Assembly (NCBI GenBank): GCA_963728355.1
Contig: CAVSJQ010000011.1
Coordinates: 1-64,000 of the forward strand
From: Sva-07 sp963728355
GTDB lineage: Bacteria > Actinomycetota > Acidimicrobiia > Acidimicrobiales > Ilumatobacteraceae
Length of the DNA stretch: 64,000 nt
Reading direction: 5' to 3'
In this document: positions 27,023 to 34,730 of the stretch, in pieces
Layout of the letters: every line of letters begins with the position of its first letter
How positions within the stretch are numbered: the stretch's first letter is position 1
Translations under genes and position numbers: made by a program
Notes under the pieces: model-generated
Database searches by the model: none
What the model was told of the DNA's origin: nothing
Seen by the model: only the letters and a program-made list of their open reading frames with translations

Positions 27023-27618
27023 CGACCCCGGCGGATCGCCCGCTGCGCATCCTCACGGTCTGCTCGCACAACCGCACGAGGTCGGTGATGATGGCGGCGA
27101 TGCTGGACGCCATGCTGACCGAGCGACTCGGTGACGGAGCGGTCGAGATCCGTTCGTCGGGATTCGGGCCGGTGGATCTGGAGGCGATCGACGACGCCGT
27201 CGATGCCATGAGACGTCGCGGACTCGACGTGTCGGCTCACCGGAGCTCGCCGACCACCGTGCCGATTCTCGACCGTGCCGATCTGATCCTCACCGCCGAA
27301 CGGGCGCACGTCGTGAAGATCGCCACGCTGTCGTCCGATGCGTTCCGACGGTCGATGACGCTCCCCGAGTTCCTCGACGCTGCGGCGGCCGCCTCGCCCG
27401 ACGCCGGGCCCGGTCCGGCCACGGACCTGCGGTCGTGGGCGCAGTCGCTGACCGCACAACGGACGGCGGGGGCGTATCTCCGAGCGACCGTGCCGGAGGT
27501 CGCCGATCCAACGGGGTCACCGCATCGCGCGTTCGAGGCGGCGGTGGTCGTCCTCGAACAGCAGTGCCGGGAGGCCGCCGGCCATCTGGCGTTGCGCTTC
27601 GGCGACCGTTCGGAGTGA
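27019..27618 (+). CDS. Low-molecular-weight protein tyrosine phosphatase-like protein
   Basis: A 199-residue protein with the LMW-PTP/arsenate-reductase fold. The phosphate loop is VCSHNRTRS (C-x5-R-S) near the N-terminus, and the region SAHRSSPTTVPILDRADLIL matches the family's second block; the usual DPY general-acid motif is not obvious. The start is a TTG overlapping the SDR stop (TTGA); no better start exists in frame close by. In this family the ARQ/DPY region varies, so the enzyme may have a substrate other than phosphotyrosine. Confidence 0.72.
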   Translation: MTTPADRPLRILTVCSHNRTRSVMMAAMLDAMLTERLGDGAVEIRSSGFGPVDLEAIDDAVDAMRRRGLDVSAHRSSPTTVPILDRADLILTAERAHVVKIATLSSDAFRRSMTLPEFLDAAAAASPDAGPGPATDLRSWAQSLTAQRTAGAYLRATVPEVADPTGSPHRAFEAAVVVLEQQCREAAGHLALRFGDRSE

Positions 27619-27677
27619 CCGATCGTCGACGGCTACGGCCCCGGTGTAAGCACTGACGCCGCCGGGAACGATGCCGC

Positions 27678-27872
27678 ATGGCATCGAACCAGCTCCGTCG
27701 ACGTCAGTGCGTCATCGTGGCCGCCGTTGCGGTCGTGGCATTGGTCGGGTGTGACAGCGACACGCTCGAACCGGACGTCACCATCGCGAACACCGACGAC
27801 CAGCCGCCTGCCACCGACACGCGCACCACCGATCCGCCGACGATCTCGAACCTGCCGATCACGCAACCGTGA
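27678..27872 (+). CDS. Small lipoprotein
   Basis: A 64-residue predicted lipoprotein: charged N-terminus (NQLRRRQC), hydrophobic stretch and lipobox LVGC near residue 24, then a Thr/Asp/Pro-rich mature part with no known domain. The stop overlaps the GTG start of the PAP2 gene (GTGA), which supports it as a real translated gene. Function is unknown. Confidence 0.55.
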   Translation: MASNQLRRRQCVIVAAVAVVALVGCDSDTLEPDVTIANTDDQPPATDTRTTDPPTISNLPITQP

Positions 27873-28663
27873 CCGCGAGGACGGTGGACGCGAGGATGGC
27901 TCCGCCGTCTCGAGCCGTGGTCCTCGACGCACGGCGTGAGGCACTCGTGTTCGCCCTCGTCGCGCTGAGTTTCCCACTGGTTGCCGCGTTTGATCCGGGA
28001 TCGGTCGGCGCTGCGGTGCACCGGGCCGAGGAGATCGCCCGCTTCCAAGCGGCCGTCGGGCTCGACCCGACGCCCATCGTCGACCAGGTGTTGGGATCGG
28101 GGCCCGCTCGCGCCGTGGCGAACGCGATCTACTACACCGCACACGTGCCTGCGATCATCGCCACGTTCGCATGGCTGGCCGCGCGCCACCCCGGCGACTA
28201 TCTGCGGATCCGGCGCATCTTCCTGGTGTCGCACGTCCTGACGATCTCCTGCTACATCGCCCTTCCCACGGCGCCACCACGCCTCGTTCCGTCGCTCGGC
28301 GGGGTCGAAGCCGCCAACGCCGGCGCCGGCTGGCACACCCTCCAGTACGAATTCGCAGCGTTCCCGAGCGGACATGTCCTCTTCGCAACCATCGTCGGGG
28401 TGGCGCTGGTGCGTCACGGGGGTGCCGTCCGCCGCATCATCGGCGTCGTGTACCCGGTGACGGTGATCGCCGTGACGCTCGCCACCGATCATCACTTCGT
28501 CGCCGATGCCATCGGAGCACTGCTCGTCGTCGGTGTCGCCGTCGAGGTGACACGGGGAGGGACCCGTATCGAGCGGTCGATCCTACGCCCGCTACGAACG
28601 CGAGCGACCGGAGAGCGCACATCAGGGGATCGGCGGCGATTCGTGGAGCAGGCGACGGGGTAG
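27869..28663 (+). CDS. PAP2-superfamily membrane phosphatase
   Basis: A 264-residue integral membrane protein with six hydrophobic helices and the PAP2 phosphatase motifs: PTAPPRLVP (domain 1, Lys replaced), FPSGHV (domain 2, Ser-Gly-His), and TDHHFVADAIGA (domain 3). This pattern belongs to the inositolphosphotransferase/Aur1-like branch, which moves or removes phosphoryl headgroups on lipids. The start GTG overlaps the small lipoprotein stop; an ATG at 27896 is an alternative. The substrate is likely a lipid phosphate at the membrane. Confidence 0.8.
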   Translation: MTARTVDARMAPPSRAVVLDARREALVFALVALSFPLVAAFDPGSVGAAVHRAEEIARFQAAVGLDPTPIVDQVLGSGPARAVANAIYYTAHVPAIIATFAWLAARHPGDYLRIRRIFLVSHVLTISCYIALPTAPPRLVPSLGGVEAANAGAGWHTLQYEFAAFPSGHVLFATIVGVALVRHGGAVRRIIGVVYPVTVIAVTLATDHHFVADAIGALLVVGVAVEVTRGGTRIERSILRPLRTRATGERTSGDRRRFVEQATG

Positions 28664-28672
28664 TGAACCGCC

Positions 28673-29227
28673 ATGACACGCGTGATGATCGCCGTCGACG
28701 GCTCCGAACTCGATGCTCCGCTCGCACGCACGGCGCATCGGCTGTTCGGCGCTGACTCCGAGTACTGGGCCGTCAACGTGCAAGGTGATGGCGTCGACGG
28801 TCTCGGTGCCGAGCCCACGACATTTCCGGCGTTGTACGGCGGATCGCTCGTCGGCTTCGGATCCGCGTATCCCTACATTGCCCCCGATCCGTACCGGGTC
28901 AGGGCCCCTGCCGATGAGGCCGACGCCGGAGCCGTCGACGCCGCGCAACAGCGAGCCGACACCACGGCGCAGTCCGCCGTCGACGAGGCCGGGATCGCCG
29001 GGGCCGGGCACATCGCCGAGGTGGGCGAGCCGCCCGAGGCGATCCTGCGCGCCGCGCGCGAACACGACATCGACGTGATCGTCGTGGGCGAACACGATCG
29101 GAGCTGGTGGTCCCGGCTGTTCGACCCGGCGGTCGGCAGTGAGGTCGTCGACCTGGCCGACATCCCGGTCCTCGTCGTCAGCCGCGACGCAGCCGACCGG
29201 TCTCCTTCGGAGCGGACCGCCACGTGA
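28673..29227 (+). CDS. Universal stress protein (UspA family)
   Basis: A 184-residue UspA-fold protein. The N-terminus RVMIAVDGSE is the typical first strand with the Asp-Gly that contacts ATP. The C-terminal nucleotide loop is degenerate: VVGEHDRSWWSRLFDPAVGS has the first and last Gly but lacks the second Gly of G-2x-G-9x-G, so ATP binding is uncertain. A Pro/Tyr-rich insertion lies near residues 45-75. Its stop overlaps the GTG start of the response regulator, so the two are coupled. Confidence 0.82.
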   Translation: MTRVMIAVDGSELDAPLARTAHRLFGADSEYWAVNVQGDGVDGLGAEPTTFPALYGGSLVGFGSAYPYIAPDPYRVRAPADEADAGAVDAAQQRADTTAQSAVDEAGIAGAGHIAEVGEPPEAILRAAREHDIDVIVVGEHDRSWWSRLFDPAVGSEVVDLADIPVLVVSRDAADRSPSERTAT

Positions 29228-29844
29228 AACCGTTGAGAGTGGTCATCGTCAACGACTTCGAGCTGGTCGTTCGGGGCCTCGCAGCCATCCTCGCCCCGTT
29301 CTCGGACCGCGTGGAGGTCGTCGAGCTCGTCGCCGGCGACGTACCGGATGGGCCGGCCGACATCACGTTGTTCGACACGTTCGGTGGGAGACGGTCGACG
29401 TTGTCCCGGGTCGACGAGATGGCCGACAACCCGTCACTCGGCAAGGTCGTGCTCTACACGTGGGACCTGCCGAAGGCGTTCGCCCACGACATCGACGAGC
29501 GGGCGATCGACGCCGTGATCCTGAAGAGCACGTCCGGCGAGCAGCTGGTCGACGCACTCGAACGGATCCATCGCGGCGAGTACGTGGCACCCGACGAACA
29601 CGATCGGCTGCCCGGGGTTCCGACGTTGAGCGAGCGCGAGCGTGAGGTGCTCGCCCTGCTCGGCAACGGACTCTCGAATCGAGCGATCGCCGACGAGCTG
29701 TACCTGTCGGTCGACACCGTGAAGACCCACGTCCGCAAGGTGTTCACCAAGCTCGGCGTGGGAAATCGGACGCAGGCGGCGTTGGTCGCGAACGAGCACG
29801 GCCTCGTGCCGCGAGGTCACCGATCGGCGTCGCCGACCAGCTGA
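29224..29844 (+). CDS. LuxR-type response regulator
   Basis: A 206-residue transcription factor with a receiver domain (residues 5-120) and a LuxR/NarL helix-turn-helix (about 134-192, LSEREREVLALLGNGLSNRA). The phosphoacceptor is Asp51 (ITLFDTFGG), Lys101 is the conserved lysine, and the usual acidic pair is N10-D11, with Asn in place of Asp. No histidine kinase is adjacent. It follows the stress protein with start/stop overlap and converges on the STAS gene, overlapping its end by 28 bp. Confidence 0.87.
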   Translation: MKPLRVVIVNDFELVVRGLAAILAPFSDRVEVVELVAGDVPDGPADITLFDTFGGRRSTLSRVDEMADNPSLGKVVLYTWDLPKAFAHDIDERAIDAVILKSTSGEQLVDALERIHRGEYVAPDEHDRLPGVPTLSEREREVLALLGNGLSNRAIADELYLSVDTVKTHVRKVFTKLGVGNRTQAALVANEHGLVPRGHRSASPTS

Positions 29845-30173
29845 TTCGTTGCGGTCGTGTCGAGCGGTGGCTCGATGTGGAGGTGCGAAACCAGGCCGGC
29901 GAGCTCGACGAGGCGGGCAACGGGCTTGGATGGGTCGAGTAGGACCAGTCGTCGTCCGTCGCGACCCAACGTCTGGTGGACTTCGAGAACGACACGCAGC
30001 CCGCTCGAGTCGATGAACGTCACCCCGGAGACGTCGACGCGCAGATCACCGGTGTCGGGGCCGGGAACGAGGGCCTCACGCAGGAGCGCTGCGGTGTGCG
30101 CATCGATCTCTCCGGTGAGCGCGATGCGATCAGTGTCGGGCTCCACACGGAAGGGTGCGTTTTCGGACGTCAT
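29817..30173 (-). CDS. STAS-domain anti-sigma factor antagonist
   Basis: A 118-residue single-domain STAS protein like SpoIIAA/RsbV, which frees a sigma factor by binding an anti-sigma kinase. The phosphorylation loop is FIDSSGLRVV with the acceptor Ser in DSSGL. The start at 30173 (MTSENAPF) was chosen because upstream residues do not match the fold; an ATG at 30212 is in frame. No kinase or sigma factor is in the window. It overlaps the convergent response-regulator gene by 28 bp. Confidence 0.85.
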   Translation of the reverse strand: MTSENAPFRVEPDTDRIALTGEIDAHTAALLREALVPGPDTGDLRVDVSGVTFIDSSGLRVVLEVHQTLGRDGRRLVLLDPSKPVARLVELAGLVSHLHIEPPLDTTATNQLVGDADR

Positions 30174-30261
30174 CGAATCGAGAATACCGATTCCGGGGTG
30201 ACGAAAGATCACGTGGGGGAACCCTTCACCCGAACGGGTGATCTAGCCGGATGGTCAGCGG

Positions 30262-30435
30262 TCAGGTCTCGACGATGCCGGCACGGATGGCGCCGACGAC
30301 CTCGTCGGGGACCTCGGTCATGCCGTGGGCTCGAGCGGCATGTTCCGCAGCGGCGGCGAGCACGTCGTCGTCGGTCTGACCGGTCACGACGCCGTCACAG
30401 CCGGGCACGACCGTGCCGCAGGCGAAGCTCTTCAC
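30262..30435 (-). CDS. DUF1059 small protein
   Basis: A 57-residue protein, found by reading the minus strand directly. The N-terminus VKSFACGTVVPGCDG and the middle TGQTDDDVLAAAAEHA match the DUF1059 pattern (two conserved cysteines, here C6 and C13, then a TEDE-like acidic turn and HA...HG). The start is GTG at 30435 with an AGAGAGAAG purine-rich ribosome site about 7 bases upstream. Function is unknown for the family; members are small, soluble and common in actinobacteria. Confidence 0.75.
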   Translation of the reverse strand: MKSFACGTVVPGCDGVVTGQTDDDVLAAAAEHAARAHGMTEVPDEVVGAIRAGIVET

Positions 30436-30614
30436 GGTGTTCTTCTCTCTGTGCGCCGGTCGGCGCGTTGGTCGGGAGTGCGCTCAGGTCGGCGCGATCA
30501 TCGACACGGCCGAGCCGACGGTATGTCCGTCGACAGGTACCGCCGGCGGCAGTTGGTTGCCACTGCGATGTCACGCTCCGCAGCAGGCACGCGTGAGCCT
30601 GCCCCGAATGTCGG

Positions 30615-31340
30615 TCAGTTGGTGGTCCAGGACGCGAGCAGTGTTTGCGCGTACTCATTGAGCACATCGTCGGCGACGAACGGGCTGGTGCTGATCAGCC
30701 GAACGCAGTCCGTGGTGTCGTCGAAGACGTAGAGATCGGCTGCATCCGACACCGACGTACTCGGCACGACGCTGAGGGTCAGAGGTCCCTTGCTGAACAT
30801 GATGTCGGACTGGCGCGCCTCGGCGATGTCGGCGTCGGTCGCGACTCCAATGCGCTGGGTGACGATGTTGTCACCTGGCCCGCTCGGGTCCCCGCTGCTC
30901 CACCTGACTTCGCTGCGATCGATGAATGGTTGCGTCGTGGATTCACCGGACGGCATCGTCTCCACTGGAATTGGCTCGTCGCATGCGATGTCGCTGATCA
31001 AGCTGGTCGTTCCGCTGGTGCGCCGCTGGGTGGTCGGCGCAGCGGTGCTCGGTGGCGGCGGTCGAGTCGTAGTCGCAGTATCGGTGAGCGGCGGCTGGGT
31101 GGTCGACGAGTTGTTGGTCGCAGGTGGTTGCCCGGTGGTCGACGGCACGCCGATCGACGGTGGTTGTGTCCTGGTCGTCGGCGTGCTCCGGCTGGATTCG
31201 GCGGACATCGGCGTCGACGCGTCGCTGCGTTCAGAGATGGCGTCGTTCGAGTCGCATGCGGCGGTGGCGGCGACCGAGCAACACAGCACGACACGAGCGA
31301 TCTGGCGTCTCACCGCGATTCGCATTGATCTGCCACTCAT
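30615..31340 (-). CDS. Predicted lipoprotein with Thr/Pro-rich stalk
   Basis: About 241 residues. The hydrophobic N-terminus ends at AATAAC, a weak lipobox, then a long Ser/Thr/Pro/Gln-rich stalk (TTTRPPPPSTAAPTTQRR) leads to a 110-residue C-terminal domain with no recognised family. Starts at 31340 or 31325 both keep the signal peptide. Two cysteines in the C-terminal domain (in SDIACDEPIPV and TDCVRLIS) could form a disulfide. It lies alone near a toxin-antitoxin pair; function is unknown. Confidence 0.6.
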   Translation of the reverse strand: MSGRSMRIAVRRQIARVVLCCSVAATAACDSNDAISERSDASTPMSAESSRSTPTTRTQPPSIGVPSTTGQPPATNNSSTTQPPLTDTATTTRPPPPSTAAPTTQRRTSGTTSLISDIACDEPIPVETMPSGESTTQPFIDRSEVRWSSGDPSGPGDNIVTQRIGVATDADIAEARQSDIMFSKGPLTLSVVPSTSVSDAADLYVFDDTTDCVRLISTSPFVADDVLNEYAQTLLASWTTN

Positions 31341-31589
31341 GTGTGGAGCGCTACCCGCCACCGGGTGGCCCAAAAACGACTCATGGTGCCGAGGGCGAGC
31401 GACACCACCATGTTCGACTCACCCCCAGCCTTCCCGCCGGTCGAATCCGCGCTACCGACACCGCGAGCCGCACATAGTCACCTACGGACCAGCGGCGCTC
31501 GCGGCGCAAGCCGAGCACCCGATATTCACGTGAGCCGTACCAGTGGTCCGACGCGGCGAAGTGAGCGCCGAGCGGCAGATCGGGACGGG

Positions 31590-31907
31590 TTAGTCGAGGC
31601 CGAGCACGGTGATGAGCGCCTCATCGACGGCCCACATTTCGTCTGCCGCCAGCTGTCCCACGCGCCGCCCGAGCCGCTGGGCGTCCACCGCGCCGACCTG
31701 TTCGACGAGCACCCGAGTCGTGTCTCCAGCGATTGAAACTTCGGGCCGGAAGGAGGCTGGACGAGCGCTTCGTGACGTGGGCGCCACGAGAATCACCGAA
31801 CGAGGAAGCATCGAATCGGACTGCACGATGACTCCGAAGCGCTCACCTTGCTGTTCATGTCCGACACCCTTGGGGACCTTGAAGCGAAAGACCTCACCCC
31901 GCTGCAC
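31590..31907 (-). CDS. mazF: MazF/PemK-type toxin
   Basis: A 105-residue protein of the MazF/PemK endoribonuclease family. MQRGEVFRFKVP is the typical first strand (RG then a basic or aromatic residue), GERFGVIVQSDSM is the second block and VILVAPTS the third. Family toxins cut mRNA at short sites. The gene starts 14 bp inside the end of the antitoxin gene, so the pair is one transcription unit. The C-terminus EALITVLGLD fits the family end. Cutting specificity cannot be read from sequence. Confidence 0.85.
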   Translation of the reverse strand: MQRGEVFRFKVPKGVGHEQQGERFGVIVQSDSMLPRSVILVAPTSRSARPASFRPEVSIAGDTTRVLVEQVGAVDAQRLGRRVGQLAADEMWAVDEALITVLGLD

Positions 31908-32133
31908 GCATCGTCTCCATCATCGACGCGATCGCCAGCATCTCGGCTCGGTCGGCTTCATCGGCTTCCAATGCGGCGGCCTCGGACGCGAGCTCGCTTC
32001 GCTTCCGTACCCGCTCGGCCGAGGCGAGCAAGGCAGAACGGATAGCCGCGGACCGGCTCAGACCGGTCGACTCCAAGATGCGAAGCGCTCGTTCGGCATC
32101 ATCATCGAGTCGGACCGAAATCGCTTTCGCCAT
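31894..32133 (-). CDS. Ribbon-helix-helix antitoxin
   Basis: A 79-residue protein; MAKAISVRLDDDAERAL is a ribbon-helix-helix DNA-binding start, and GLSRSAAIRSALL is the second helix. The acidic, helical C-terminus (EADEADRAEM) is the likely toxin-binding part. The ATG at 32133 lies 7 bp from an inverted repeat that is a good operator candidate. It overlaps the mazF-like gene by 14 bp, antitoxin first, the usual order. Confidence 0.82.
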   Translation of the reverse strand: MAKAISVRLDDDAERALRILESTGLSRSAAIRSALLASAERVRKRSELASEAAALEADEADRAEMLAIASMMETMRAAG

Positions 32134-32140
32134 GAGCAGA

Positions 32141-32159
32141 GTATGACAGAACGTGATAC
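32141..32159. promoter_or_regulatory. Inverted repeat, likely operator of the toxin-antitoxin pair
   Basis: GTATGAC and GTGATAC (read on +) are separated by 5 bases and match in six of seven positions as an inverted repeat. The site lies 7 bp upstream of the antitoxin ATG on the minus strand. Ribbon-helix-helix antitoxins usually repress their own operon at such sites; that role is inferred. Confidence 0.6.
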
Positions 32160-32608
32160 GAATCGCAACGGCAAGCTGGTAGCGCCGAGTGCCCGGTATG
32201 TGCGCTCGACGCAAGTGCCGGGGCATCCGGTAGATCGCTCGATAGTGGTCCGGATATTCGCCGGCGATCGGGAACCGCCACCACTCGACTTCGGCGCGGC
32301 TCGTGGCACCCGACAATCATCACGAGTGAGCGCCATCAGGCCGAGCAGGCGCGGTCGGCAGGTGATCACATGACTTGCCGACGTGGTACGGCTTGACCGA
32401 AATGGATGGACTGGCCGAACGAGAGAGACCCGCACAGAACGTCCTCGTCGGGACGAAAGTGGACCGAGACGGCCGGCAAATCCGAGACTTGTTGCTGCCT
32501 GTGCGCCCCGGAGAATTGGCTGCGACGGCGGAACAGTTGGCCCGACCAGACGCATTCTTACAGGCTGATGGGCCAGGATGGGCCAGCACGTAGCGCCGTT
32601 GGAGCTGT
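32160..32608. other. Non-coding stretch, about 450 bp
   Basis: Between the toxin-antitoxin operator and the tRNA-Ser terminator I see no convincing gene. Short open frames exist on both strands but lack a start with ribosome site and any family pattern. The composition is less GC-rich than the surroundings, in keeping with an inserted or degraded segment. Confidence 0.5.
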
Positions 32609-32637
32609 AAAAGTCATGGTAGAGGCGCTCTGACTTT
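32609..32637 (-). terminator. Probable terminator of tRNA-Ser(UGA)
   Basis: On the minus strand a stem AAAGTCA/TGACTTT closes a short loop region right after the tRNA 3' end, and is followed by TTTTAC. This fits an intrinsic terminator, though the stem is short and its first base is shared with the tRNA CCA. Confidence 0.5.
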
Positions 32638-32724
32638 GGCGGAACGGGAGGGATTCGAACCCCCGGAGGCGCAAACCTCGGCCGCTTTCAAGGCGGCTGC
32701 ATTCGTCCACTCTGCCACCGTTCC
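32637..32724 (-). tRNA. tRNA-Ser(UGA)
   Basis: A class II tRNA with acceptor GGAACGG/CCGTTCC, anticodon UGA in the loop CTTGAAA flanked by CCGC/GCGG, a long variable arm, T-loop GGTTCGAATCC and encoded CCA (complement of TGG at 32637-32639). It faces the next tRNA-Ser gene divergently. Confidence 0.96.
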
Positions 32725-32761
32725 GGTCACGACGTTACCGGGCTACACTCCGGGGCTCCCA

Positions 32762-32853
32762 GGAGAGGTGCCAGAGCGGCCGAATGGGGCGCCCTGCTAA
32801 GGCGTTGATCGTGGTAACGCGGTCCGTGGGTTCAAATCCCACCCTCTCCGCCA
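32762..32853 (+). tRNA. tRNA-Ser(GCU)
   Basis: Acceptor GGAGAGG pairs with CCTCTCC, the anticodon loop CTGCTAA carries GCU between CGCC and GGCG, a long variable arm follows, the T-loop is GGTTCAAATCC, and CCA is encoded. The two tRNA-Ser genes lie head to head, 37 bp apart. Confidence 0.96.
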
Positions 32854-32855
32854 CT

Positions 32856-32886
32856 CGACCGGCGTACCGCCATGGTGCGCCGGTCG
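32856..32886 (+). terminator. Intrinsic terminator after tRNA-Ser(GCU)
   Basis: A 13-bp stem (CGACCGGCGTACC with GGTGCGCCGGTCG, one G-T type mismatch) around the loop GCCAT, followed by GTCGCTTTTCC. It begins 3 bases after the tRNA CCA. Confidence 0.8.
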
Positions 32887-32992
32887 GTCGCTTTTCCGGC
32901 GCCCCGACACCCTGTCGGAATGACATCCATGTCGTTTGCATGACGACGATGTTGCGGTTTCGTGACGAACGGAGTAGACCGGAACCGTTCCC

Positions 32993-34372
32993 ATGACCGA
33001 CCGACCCGATCTCGACGGCGCGCCCGGACTCGACGACGAGTTCTGGGGCGAGCAGACGGAGTGGATCCCCCGCGAGCGGCCGGCCGAGCGCGGCGGGCTC
33101 ATGTCAGCGGTCGGACGCTGGTGGGACGCCCTGCTGGGCGGAGGCGCCGTCGCCGGGCGCGCACACGGTCCAGCGGCCATGCCCGCACATGAAGTCGAGG
33201 ATCTCGACCCACGCATCGGGCGGCCGCGCACCGTTGACCATGACGAAGTCCGCGACCATGACGATGACCATCTGGTGCTCGCGCGTGCAGACGACGACGG
33301 TGATGCCTGGGCGCACGACGATGACGTGACCGCGGGTGACGATGCCTGGACACTGGAACCCGAGCCACCGCTGCGGCGCCATCCCGGCGTCGACCCGCTG
33401 CTCGCACGACTGGGCGGTCTCGCGGTGATCGTCACACTGGCGGCACCGCTCATCGTGGGATTCACGGGATCGGACGGCGACTCGCAGTCGGCAGACGCGC
33501 TCGCCACGGTCTCGTCGGGTGCAGCGTCCTCCCAGGTGGCCGCTCCCGCGGAAGCGTCCGCCGGCGGGAGTCCCGCGGTCCCGGCCAGCACCGCGACGGC
33601 TCCGGCCGCCGGCTCGACCTCCGAGGCTGCACCCACGTCGTCGCCGTCGACCGCCCCGGCAACCGACGGCGACGCCGAACCGACGACTTCCCCTGCAGTC
33701 GCCGCGGCGCTCCAGGACGCCCCCGACGACGAGCCGTCCACCCCACCGGCGGCCACCACACCTCCGTGTGGAGCCCGTTACGAACTCGCAGCCGGCGACT
33801 ACTGGATCCGCATCGCCGATGCCGCAAGCGTGTCACTGGAGGAACTCCTCGAGGTCAACGACGCCTCGGTCGACACGGTGCTCGTTCCGGGCCGCTCGAT
33901 CTGCCTCCCCCTCGGTGCTGCCACGCCGACGCCGCCTCCGACCGTCACCGCCGCGACGCCGACAGCTCCGGCAACCACCTCTGCGCCGAACCGCTCGACG
34001 GTCACCAACTCGACGACCAGCAGCTCGACCACCCGCTCGACGACCACCGCGGCGCCGGCTCCCACCACGACGGTGCCGGCGCGACCGGCGGCGGTGCCCC
34101 AGTCGCAGGCGGCGGCGATCATCCGAGAGGTCTGGCCCGACGAACTCGAGGAGCGAGCGCTCGAGATCGCGTGGCGCGAGAGCAAGCACGAGTCGAACGT
34201 GAACAACTGGTGCTGTTACGGCCTGTTCCAGATCCACTGGGAAGCACATCGCAGCTGGCTCTCGACGCTCGGCATCACGTCGGTGTCACAACTGTACGAC
34301 CCGGTACTCAATGCCACCGCCGCGTACGCGCTGTACCAGCGGTCCGGCGGCTTCGGCCCCTGGGGCGGCTGA
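32993..34372 (+). CDS. LysM protein with lysozyme-like transglycosylase domain
   Basis: A 459-residue cell-wall protein. The first 140 residues are charged and cytoplasmic, a membrane helix lies at about 142-158 (LGGLAVIVTLAAPLIVGF), then a Ser/Thr/Pro/Ala-rich stalk, a LysM module (about 261-305, YELAAGDYWIRIADAASVS) and a second Thr-rich linker. The C-terminal 85 residues are a lysozyme-like fold; the likely catalytic Glu is in AWRESKHES and the region CYGLFQIHWEAHR is the following conserved block. It would bind and cut peptidoglycan. Type II membrane topology is inferred. Confidence 0.8.
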   Translation: MTDRPDLDGAPGLDDEFWGEQTEWIPRERPAERGGLMSAVGRWWDALLGGGAVAGRAHGPAAMPAHEVEDLDPRIGRPRTVDHDEVRDHDDDHLVLARADDDGDAWAHDDDVTAGDDAWTLEPEPPLRRHPGVDPLLARLGGLAVIVTLAAPLIVGFTGSDGDSQSADALATVSSGAASSQVAAPAEASAGGSPAVPASTATAPAAGSTSEAAPTSSPSTAPATDGDAEPTTSPAVAAALQDAPDDEPSTPPAATTPPCGARYELAAGDYWIRIADAASVSLEELLEVNDASVDTVLVPGRSICLPLGAATPTPPPTVTAATPTAPATTSAPNRSTVTNSTTSSSTTRSTTTAAPAPTTTVPARPAAVPQSQAAAIIREVWPDELEERALEIAWRESKHESNVNNWCCYGLFQIHWEAHRSWLSTLGITSVSQLYDPVLNATAAYALYQRSGGFGPWGG

Positions 34373-34430
34373 CCGGATTTGACGGTCGGCAAGTCGGCGA
34401 CTTGCGTCTACACTGTCGGCCGTCGCAATT

Positions 34431-34503
34431 GCGCTCGTAGCTCAATGGATAGAGCACTTGACTACGGATCAAGCGGTTGGGAGTTCGACTCTCTCCGAGC
34501 GCG
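34431..34503 (+). tRNA. tRNA-Arg(ACG)
   Basis: Acceptor GCGCTCG pairs with CGAGCGC, D-arm and T-loop (GAGTTCGACTC) are standard, and the anticodon loop CTACGGA carries ACG between CTTGA and TCAAG. The first anticodon base would be edited to inosine. CCA is not encoded (CTG follows the discriminator). Confidence 0.96.
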
Positions 34504-34511
34504 CTGCAGAT

Positions 34512-34543
34512 GAAGGGGCTTCCCGGTGACGGGAAGCCCCTTC
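34512..34543 (+). terminator. Intrinsic terminator after tRNA-Arg
   Basis: A perfect 14-bp stem (GAAGGGGCTTCCCG and its complement) with the loop GTGA, followed by GTCGTTTTCG. A clear rho-independent terminator. Confidence 0.9.
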
Positions 34544-34730
34544 GTCGTTTTCGCAGCTACCGCAAACGTTCGGCAGTGAACGGTTGCGCCGGCACGGAGC
34601 AACGTTCGTCACACCGGGACTTTCTGCCCTAGGGGGTATCCGTCCGACGGTCGACGCTGAAGGGGCCGGGTACCTCCGCCGATCCCGGCATCGAGTTCGG
34701 AGTTTGAACACCGACCCGAAGGAGGGCGTC

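Noticed and set aside
28711..28755. Possible extension of the PAP2 protein into the stress protein gene
   Set aside because: The stop at 28663 is clear and the next gene has its own start.
32375..32593. Short open frames in the non-coding stretch near the tRNA genes
   Set aside because: No family pattern, and several frames are open at once on both strands.
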